NCBI GenBank assembly: GCA_045533555.1
Contig: JAZSHZ010000014.1
Coordinates: 1 to 10,349 of the forward strand
Length of the DNA: 10,349 nt
Source: SIG480 sp045533555
GTDB taxonomy: Bacteria > Bacillota > Clostridia > Oscillospirales > JAAYXM01
Direction of reading: 5' to 3'
The position numbers and the translations under genes were made by a program. The notes under the pieces were generated by a model. That model had not been told where the DNA came from and did no database searches. It saw only the letters and a program-made list of their open reading frames with translations. Of this stretch, positions 5,757 to 10,349 are shown in pieces (position 1 is the first letter of the stretch; the number at the start of each line of letters is the position of its first letter).

Positions 5757-6809
5757 ATGTCAGAGAAGACAGCGAGCCTTCGCGAAAGCTTTATTTCCGC
5801 TCTTGCGACGGCTGACACAATGGAAGCGCTCGAGGCTATCCGTGTCGAGTACCTCGGCAAAAAGGGTCTTGTAACAGACCTTCTCAAGGATATGAAGAAC
5901 CTCTCTCCGGAAGAGAAGAAGACCTTTGGCCAGGCAGTAAACGTACTTAAAGAAGAAGTCACCGAAATGGTGGCAAATAAGCGCGAGGAGATAAAGAAGG
6001 CAGAGATTGAAAGAGAAAATAACCTTATGCCGGAGTTCGATATCTCAACTCCCGCCGATCTTTCGCGCGGCTCTTATCATCCGATAACGCTTGTTCAGCG
6101 CCAGTGTGAGGAAGTTTTCCGCTCAATGGGCTTTGCCGTTGAGGATTATAGCGAGATAGTAACGGACTATGAGTGCTTCGAGGCTCTCAACATCCCGAAG
6201 AACCATCCCGCGCGCGATATGCAGGATACATATTATCTCGACAACGGTCAGCTCCTTAAATCACACACATCTGCGGCGCAGAATGCAATTTATAAGAAAT
6301 ATAAGGATGCGCTCATTAACGAAGGAAAGCCGATCAAGGCAATATTCCCGGGCAGATGCTTCAGAAACGAAGCGACAGATGCTTGCCACGAGAACACCTT
6401 CTTCCAGATGGAAGGCGTTATGGTAGATAAGAACATCTCCATCTCAAACCTCATCTTCTTTATGAAGACGATGCTTTCAGAGGTGTTCCAAAAGGATATC
6501 AAGGTCCGTCTCCGTCCGGGCTTCTTCCCGTTTGTTGAACCGGGCTTTGAGCTTGACATAAGCTGCCTCATCTGCGGCGGTGAGGGTTGCGCTTCCTGTA
6601 AGCACAGCGGTTGGCTTGAGCTTTGCCCCTGCGGAATGATTCACCCTGAAGTGTTGAAGGCAGGCGGAATCGACCCCGAGGAATACACGGGCTTTGCCTT
6701 CGGACTCGGTCTTACCCGCCTTGCAATGATGAAATATGGTGTCAAGGATATCCGTGACCTCAATTCCGGAAGCCTCAAGGTGCTTTCGCAGTTCACGGAC
6801 GATAAATAA
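5757..6809 (+). CDS. pheS: Phenylalanine--tRNA ligase alpha subunit
   Basis: Catalytic subunit of the cytosolic alpha2beta2 synthetase that charges tRNA(Phe). From ATG 5757 it has 350 residues, normal for bacterial PheS. Residues 1-90 form the helical coiled-coil arm. The class II core follows: motif 1 region (about 108-161), HTSAAQ (170-175), motif 2 GRCFRNEATDACHENTFFQME (199-219, Arg200 and Arg203), RLRPGFFPFVEPGFELD (251-267), CGMIHP (292-297) and motif 3 GFAFGLGLTRLAMMKYG (312-328, Arg321). A Cys4 pattern CX2CX4CX2C (270, 273, 278, 281) sits in a short insert before GWLEL, which looks like a zinc knuckle. AAAGGAAG (5742-5749) fixes the start; an in-frame ATG-less extension to 5664 would run through the attenuator and is not real. 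It is the first gene of the operon, 18 bp before pheT. Confidence 0.98.
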   Translation: MSEKTASLRESFISALATADTMEALEAIRVEYLGKKGLVTDLLKDMKNLSPEEKKTFGQAVNVLKEEVTEMVANKREEIKKAEIERENNLMPEFDISTPADLSRGSYHPITLVQRQCEEVFRSMGFAVEDYSEIVTDYECFEALNIPKNHPARDMQDTYYLDNGQLLKSHTSAAQNAIYKKYKDALINEGKPIKAIFPGRCFRNEATDACHENTFFQMEGVMVDKNISISNLIFFMKTMLSEVFQKDIKVRLRPGFFPFVEPGFELDISCLICGGEGCASCKHSGWLELCPCGMIHPEVLKAGGIDPEEYTGFAFGLGLTRLAMMKYGVKDIRDLNSGSLKVLSQFTDDK

Positions 6810-6827
6810 GAAAGGAGAGGAAAAGAA

Positions 6828-9188
6828 ATGTTTTTATCAATGAATTGGATTTCGGACTTTGTCGACCTTTCCGGGCTTGACAAGCTCGAGCTTATAAATA
6901 AGTTCTCCCTCTCCACAGCAGAGGTTGAAAACGAAATTTTCTTCAAGGGAAGCGACCTTTCGGGAATTGTTGTCGCGGAGATTATGTCCGTTGAAGACCA
7001 TCCCGAGTCAAAGAAGCTTCACCTTCTCAAGGTTGATGCAGGTGAACCCGAGCTTACGGATGTTGTCTGCGGCGCGCCGAATGTCAGAGTCGGAATGAAG
7101 ACTGCGTTTGCAAAGGTCGGCGCAAAAATCGGAGAGATCGAAATCGCGCCGCGTAAGCTTGCGGGATACCTCTCCTGCGGTATGTGCTGCTCTGAAAAGG
7201 AGCTCGGCCTTTCCGATGATAACAACGGAATTATGGATCTCGATGCAAGCTTTGCAAACGGAACAGACATAAAGGAGCTTTTCGAGATCGACGATATCAT
7301 CTTCGAAGTAGATAACAAATCGCTCACCAATCGCCCCGACCTCTGGGGACACTATGGAATCGCGCGCGAGTTCGCGGCAATTGCAGGAAGAGAGCTCAAG
7401 GCTCTTCCCGTTGTCGATCTTGAACAGTATAAAAATCTTCCCAAGCTCGACCTCAAGATTGAGGACCCGCTTTGCTATCGCTATTCGGCGCTTCGCTTTG
7501 AGAATATCACAAAGCACGTAAGCCCGATGAATATGCGAATCCGCCTTTTCTACTGCGGAATGCGTGCAATCAACCTTCTCGCTGACCTCACGAACTATCT
7601 TATGCTCGAAATGGGTCAGCCGATGCACGCGTTTGACTCACGCAAGGTTGATTCAATTCGCATCAAGAGATTTGAAAAGCCCTTCAAGTTCACAACGCTT
7701 GATGAGGTCGAGCGCGATATCGACGAAAATACGCTTATGATCTGCAACGGTGACACGCCTGTCGCAATCGCAGGTATTATGGGCGGGCTCGATTCCGAAA
7801 TCGTCGATGACACAAGCTCGCTCACTCTTGAATCCGCAACGTTTGATGCATCATCAATCCGCAAGTCAACTGTCCGCCTCGGACACAGAACGGATGCTTC
7901 TCAGCGCTATGAAAAGAGCCTTGACCCCGAAATGACAGTTCCCGCAATTGCGCGTTTCGTCAAGCTGCTTCTCGATATCGACAGCGGCACAACGATAACA
8001 AGCTCGCTCACAGATGAATATGCATTCAAGTATGATGATGTCTCTCTCTCGTTTGACAAGGCATTCGTCGACCGCTACACAGGCATTGAAATTGCAAACG
8101 ACAGAATCACCAAAACTCTTCTCTCTCTCGGCTTCGGCGTTGAGAATGACGGAGATAACTTCAAGGTAACAGTTCCGTCCTGGCGCGCGACGAAGGATGT
8201 CACGATCAAGGCTGACATCATCGAGGAGATCACGCGAATCTACGGATATGATAACTTCGCTGTAAACACAGCGGCTGTTCCGCTCTATCCGGTTCGCGCG
8301 GCTCAGGAAAAGACGGATGAGGACAGAATCAAGGATATTCTCGTCCACCGCTTCTCGCTACATGAGCTCCATTCCTATGTCTGGGCATATTTCGATGAAT
8401 ATAAGGCTCTCGGAATTGACATCGAGCCGAATATCGAGCTTGTGAATGCGACAAACCCGAACATCAAGACAATAAGAAAATCGATCGTCCCGACTCAGCT
8501 TTGCCAGGTCAAAGCAAACACTGCATATGCACCTGACTTCGGAGTATTCGAAATCGGAAGAGTCGTAAACGGTCTCCGTGAGGACGGCCTCTGCAACGAG
8601 CGCAAGAAGCTTGCAATAACACTCTTCTCAAAGACAAAGACTATGGAGGAGACATATTTTGAGCTCCGCGATATCCTCGCAGTTGTTGTCGATAACTTGA
8701 AGCACGAAGCGCTCACATTCGAGAAAATCGAGGAAGCTTCATCCTATAAGCATCCGAAGAATCTCAATGCGATTTATTGCGCAGGTGTTAAGCTTGGCGA
8801 AATCGGCATAGTCAATGCGCAGGTCTCAAAGAAGATTGATAAGAAAGCAAATATCGTCTTTGCGGAAATTGATGTTGCTGAGCTTGCAAAGATTGAAAAC
8901 AAGAGCATTAAATACGAAGAGCCGTCAAGATTCCCGGAAATCGAGATCGACCTTTCGTTTGTTTCCGATAAGTTTGCGCCGATCAAAGCTGCAATCGACA
9001 AAGAGAATTGCCCGCTTATCAAGAAGGTTTCCGTTGTCGATACCTATGTCGACGAAAGCGGAAAATCCATCACCGTCAGAATGATTTTCTCGCATCCCGA
9101 AAAGACTCTCACGCGCGAAGAGGTTATGGAAACTGCAGAAAACATCATAAAGACACTGGAAGCGCAAAACATCGCGCTCAAAGGCTAA
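6828..9188 (+). CDS. pheT: Phenylalanine--tRNA ligase beta subunit
   Basis: Large, tRNA-binding and editing subunit of phenylalanyl-tRNA synthetase. It has 786 residues, normal for long bacterial PheT. In order: the N-terminal piece (MFLSMNWISDFVDL); an EMAP-II/OB-fold tRNA-binding domain (about 46-150, with VVCGAPNVR and GMCCSEKELGL); the B3/B4 editing domain (about 210-390, with LTNYLMLEMGQPMHAFD and GIMGG); the B5 domain (about 400-478, ending EEITRIYGYDN); the inactive class II-like core (about 480-690); and the C-terminal ferredoxin-like anticodon-binding domain (about 697-786, beginning SRFPEIEIDLSF). AAAGGAGAGG (6811-6820) lies 7 nt before ATG 6828. It is co-transcribed with pheS under T-box control and is followed by a strong terminator. 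No frameshift or missing domain seen. Confidence 0.98.
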   Translation: MFLSMNWISDFVDLSGLDKLELINKFSLSTAEVENEIFFKGSDLSGIVVAEIMSVEDHPESKKLHLLKVDAGEPELTDVVCGAPNVRVGMKTAFAKVGAKIGEIEIAPRKLAGYLSCGMCCSEKELGLSDDNNGIMDLDASFANGTDIKELFEIDDIIFEVDNKSLTNRPDLWGHYGIAREFAAIAGRELKALPVVDLEQYKNLPKLDLKIEDPLCYRYSALRFENITKHVSPMNMRIRLFYCGMRAINLLADLTNYLMLEMGQPMHAFDSRKVDSIRIKRFEKPFKFTTLDEVERDIDENTLMICNGDTPVAIAGIMGGLDSEIVDDTSSLTLESATFDASSIRKSTVRLGHRTDASQRYEKSLDPEMTVPAIARFVKLLLDIDSGTTITSSLTDEYAFKYDDVSLSFDKAFVDRYTGIEIANDRITKTLLSLGFGVENDGDNFKVTVPSWRATKDVTIKADIIEEITRIYGYDNFAVNTAAVPLYPVRAAQEKTDEDRIKDILVHRFSLHELHSYVWAYFDEYKALGIDIEPNIELVNATNPNIKTIRKSIVPTQLCQVKANTAYAPDFGVFEIGRVVNGLREDGLCNERKKLAITLFSKTKTMEETYFELRDILAVVVDNLKHEALTFEKIEEASSYKHPKNLNAIYCAGVKLGEIGIVNAQVSKKIDKKANIVFAEIDVAELAKIENKSIKYEEPSRFPEIEIDLSFVSDKFAPIKAAIDKENCPLIKKVSVVDTYVDESGKSITVRMIFSHPEKTLTREEVMETAENIIKTLEAQNIALKG

Positions 9189-9196
9189 GAATAAAG

Positions 9197-9234
9197 AAAA
9201 CAAACCCGTTGGCATCGCCAACGGGTTTGTTTTG
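9197..9234 (+). terminator. pheST operon terminator
   Basis: A perfect 17-bp stem (9197-9213 with 9217-9233) has a 3-nt loop. The stem's outer A/T pairs supply a T-run for the plus strand and, by symmetry, an acceptable one for the minus strand. It starts 8 nt after the pheT stop. Confidence 0.93.
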
Positions 9235-9246
9235 TGATTCTCAAGA

Positions 9247-9366
9247 GCCTTCCCCTTGAGGGGAAGGTGCCGAGCCTGCGAGGCGGATGAGGTGGAAAAG
9301 TAGCATTGACGATATAACACCTCATCAGTCGCGGTCCCCGCGCCAGCTTCCCCTCAAGGGGAAGCC
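9247..9366. repeat. MITE-like palindromic repeat with nested hairpins
   Basis: Two arms of about 48-50 bp (9247-9294 and 9318-9366) are imperfect inverted copies, joined by about 23 bp of AT-rich filler. The outer part of each arm is itself a hairpin: CCTTCCCC TTGA GGGGAAGG (9248-9267) and GCTTCCCC TCAA GGGGAAGC (9346-9365). Further in are smaller hairpins, GCCT-GCG-AGGC (9274-9284) and CGCGG-TCC-CCGCG (9330-9342), and GATGAGGTG/CACCTCATC closes the centre. From memory, repeats with this core are frequent in gut Clostridia genomes and create spurious short proteins. No transposase or clear target-site duplication is seen. Confidence 0.8.
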
Positions 9367-9500
9367 TGCCACTGCGGCGGGAAATAATTACAAAATGAAA
9401 AAAACGAACATTTTATCCGAGCTATGTTTCATAAGGATATACATTATCCGCCGGATTTCAAAATATTTGTTCTGAATTTCATCAGTTGTCAACATATGTG
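9367..9500. other. Intergenic stretch with nothing recognised
   Basis: AT-rich DNA between the palindromic repeat and the small-gene promoter. I see no open frame with a ribosome binding site, no strong hairpin and no known RNA here. With the terminator and repeat before it, it makes up most of the 366-bp gap between pheT and the next gene. Confidence 0.5.
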
Positions 9501-9530
9501 TTCAAAGTTGTCAAAAAAATGTGTTATACT
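9484..9530 (+). promoter_or_regulatory. Promoter of the 67-residue protein, with two GTTGTCAA direct repeats
   Basis: TATACT (9525-9530), preceded by TGT as an extended -10, has TTCAAA (9501-9506) 18 bp upstream as a candidate -35. GTTGTCAA occurs at 9484-9491 and 9507-9514, starting 23 bp apart on the same face of the helix to within a small angle; each contains the small palindrome TTGTCAA. They flank the -35 and could be operator half-sites, but two short AT-rich repeats can arise by chance. Confidence 0.55.
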
Positions 9531-9555
9531 TATTTTGAGGTGAGGAGTTATAATC

Positions 9556-9759
9556 ATGAATACATTAACTGAACTTGAACACATATTAGATAATCTTGAT
9601 TTTCTTGCAGACACATTTCTTGCACTTGATGCCGTAAATCAGAATCGAGCATATATCATTCCCCGGTCAGCGTTGACCGTTCCCGCGGAGGTAATGAAGC
9701 AATATACAGAGCGGGCAAAGATGATTTTTAATGAATTGATTAAGCAAAATAGCAAATAA
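9556..9759 (+). CDS. Small hypothetical protein, 67 residues
   Basis: I do not recognise a family. The protein is mostly helical in appearance: an acidic, leucine-rich N-terminal helix (LTELEHILDNLDFLADTFLALDAV, residues 4-27), then NQNRAYIIPRSALTVP around a predicted turn, then a second helix (AEVMKQYTERAKMIFNELIKQ). There is no signal peptide, membrane segment or cysteine, so it is a cytoplasmic protein, perhaps a small helical-hairpin dimer. The gene looks real: TGAGGAG (9541-9547) lies 8 nt before ATG 9556, a TATACT promoter lies upstream and a terminator hairpin follows. It shares no operon. It could be a small regulator or a partner of a larger protein elsewhere, but nothing in the sequence shows which. 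Confidence 0.7.
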   Translation: MNTLTELEHILDNLDFLADTFLALDAVNQNRAYIIPRSALTVPAEVMKQYTERAKMIFNELIKQNSK

Positions 9760-9772
9760 GTAATCTGAAATA

Positions 9773-9808
9773 TTAAAGGGAAATTGCAATCTTGCAATTT
9801 CTCTTTAA
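9773..9808. terminator. Bidirectional terminator between convergent genes
   Basis: A 17-bp stem (9773-9789 with 9792-9808, one G-T pair; the innermost pairs open to make a 4-6 nt loop). It lies 13 nt after the small gene and 12 nt after the stop codon of the minus-strand mntP. T-rich sequence flanks the hairpin on both strands, so it probably ends both transcripts. Confidence 0.8.
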
Positions 9809-9820
9809 TTCTATATTTGT

Positions 9821-10349
9821 TTAAAAGAAACTCGTTATAAATATTTCAAGACCGATGAAGATGAGAATTGCGCCGCCAAGTATTCCTGCTTTTCCTGCAA
9901 ACTTTGTTCCGACGCGTCTGCCGATAATAAGGCCGCCCGTGCATATAACGAAGGTAACGAGCGCGATGACGAGAGCGGCGAGCGTCGCCTCTGCGAGATT
10001 ATATTCGGAAATCGTGAAACCGACAGAGAGCGCATCAATGCTTGTAGCAACGCCCTGAACGAGAAGAGCGAGAAAACCGACACCGGGCTTTTCCTCGCAA
10101 TCGCATTTGTTGCGAATCCCGTCATAGAGCATATTTCCGCCGATGTAGGCAAGGAGAATGAGTGCTATCCACGGAATGAATTTTTCAAAGGATTTGAAAT
10201 ACTGAACGATTGTATGTACACAAACCCAACCGAGCATAGGCATAAGCGCCTGGAAGAGCGCAAAGACTCCCGCGACACCAAACATTTTTCTTTTTTTCAT
10301 ACACGGCTCATTAAGTCCGTTTGCAAGCGAGACGGAAAAAGCATCCATA
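9821..10349 (-). CDS. mntP: Manganese efflux pump MntP, 5' end beyond the window
   Basis: Membrane protein of the MntP/YebN family (formerly DUF204), which exports Mn2+ and guards against manganese excess. About 175 codons are visible, with the stop at 9821-9823. Two halves each carry the family aspartate motif: MDAFSVSLANGL at the visible start and SIDALSVGF near residue 103. Hydrophobic segments alternate with a short cytosolic loop (about residues 78-88, RNKCDCEEKPG) and the protein ends in a helix (GAILIFIGLEIFITSFF). In E. coli MntP the first motif is at about residue 15, so the methionine at 10348 is probably internal and roughly 10-15 residues lie past the window edge. Mn riboswitch or MntR control is common for this family but the upstream region is not visible here. 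Confidence 0.9.
   Translation of the reverse strand, partial: MDAFSVSLANGLNEPCMKKRKMFGVAGVFALFQALMPMLGWVCVHTIVQYFKSFEKFIPWIALILLAYIGGNMLYDGIRNKCDCEEKPGVGFLALLVQGVATSIDALSVGFTISEYNLAEATLAALVIALVTFVICTGGLIIGRRVGTKFAGKAGILGGAILIFIGLEIFITSFF

Noticed and set aside
7008..7628. 206-codon open frame on the minus strand inside pheT
   Set aside because: A shadow of pheT codon structure; the product has no recognisable motif and the region is fully explained by pheT.
9008..9259. Plus-strand open frame overlapping the pheT end and the terminator
   Set aside because: Out of frame with pheT, very basic, and ends in translated terminator hairpin sequence; not a gene.
8925..9320. Minus-strand open frame across the pheT end, terminator and MITE-like repeat
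   Set aside because: Its composition comes from the hairpin terminator and repeat; such frames are typical spurious products of this kind of repeat.
9246..9366. Possible CRISPR repeat or small RNA gene
   Set aside because: Only one inverted pair is present with no spaced direct repeats, and there is no promoter in front of it; a MITE-like repeat fits better.

Overview
The window looks like chromosomal DNA of a low-to-moderate GC Gram-positive anaerobe of the class Clostridia, probably a gut Oscillospiraceae/Christensenellales-type bacterium. Signs of this are strong AGGAGG-type ribosome binding sites, TTGACA/TATAAT promoters, a T-box leader in front of pheST, a Thermoanaerobacter-type secondary alcohol dehydrogenase, and a nested palindromic MITE-like repeat of a kind I associate with gut Clostridia. 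The family-level placement is inference. No phage, plasmid, CRISPR, IS transposase, rRNA or tRNA is visible.

Layout. 1-40: terminator of a gene lying upstream. 144-1889: Na+/phosphate symporter with a PhoU-like tail, with its own promoter and terminator. 2044-3105: NADP-type secondary alcohol dehydrogenase. 3161-3448: small ABM-fold (quinol-monooxygenase-like) protein, whose promoter and ribosome binding site are buried in a 17-bp inverted repeat. 3546-4229: cytoplasmic jellyroll-like protein of uncertain function. 4237-4349: a scar in which the promoter-proximal 5' part of a T-box leader is fused to an internal, amber-interrupted piece of the ABM gene. 4625-5386: secreted lipoprotein with two related beta-sandwich domains. 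5429-9188: the phenylalanyl-tRNA synthetase operon, consisting of promoter, T-box riboswitch, attenuator, pheS and pheT, closed by a strong terminator. 9247-9366: MITE-like palindromic repeat. 9556-9759: orphan 67-residue protein. 9821-10349 (minus strand): MntP-type manganese efflux pump, cut by the window edge. A shared hairpin separates it from the convergent small gene.

How the genes work together. Most genes are monocistronic, with individual promoters and terminators, so little functional coupling can be claimed. The only clear operon is pheS-pheT, controlled by uncharged tRNA(Phe) through the T-box. The alcohol dehydrogenase and the ABM protein may form a small redox neighbourhood, but each has its own promoter.

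I found no convincing new multigene system. The most unusual items are the T-box/ABM chimera, which looks like the junction of an old tandem duplication reaching from the ABM gene to the pheST leader, and the ABM promoter/palindrome arrangement, in which read-through RNA would hide the ribosome binding site but RNA from the gene's own promoter would not.
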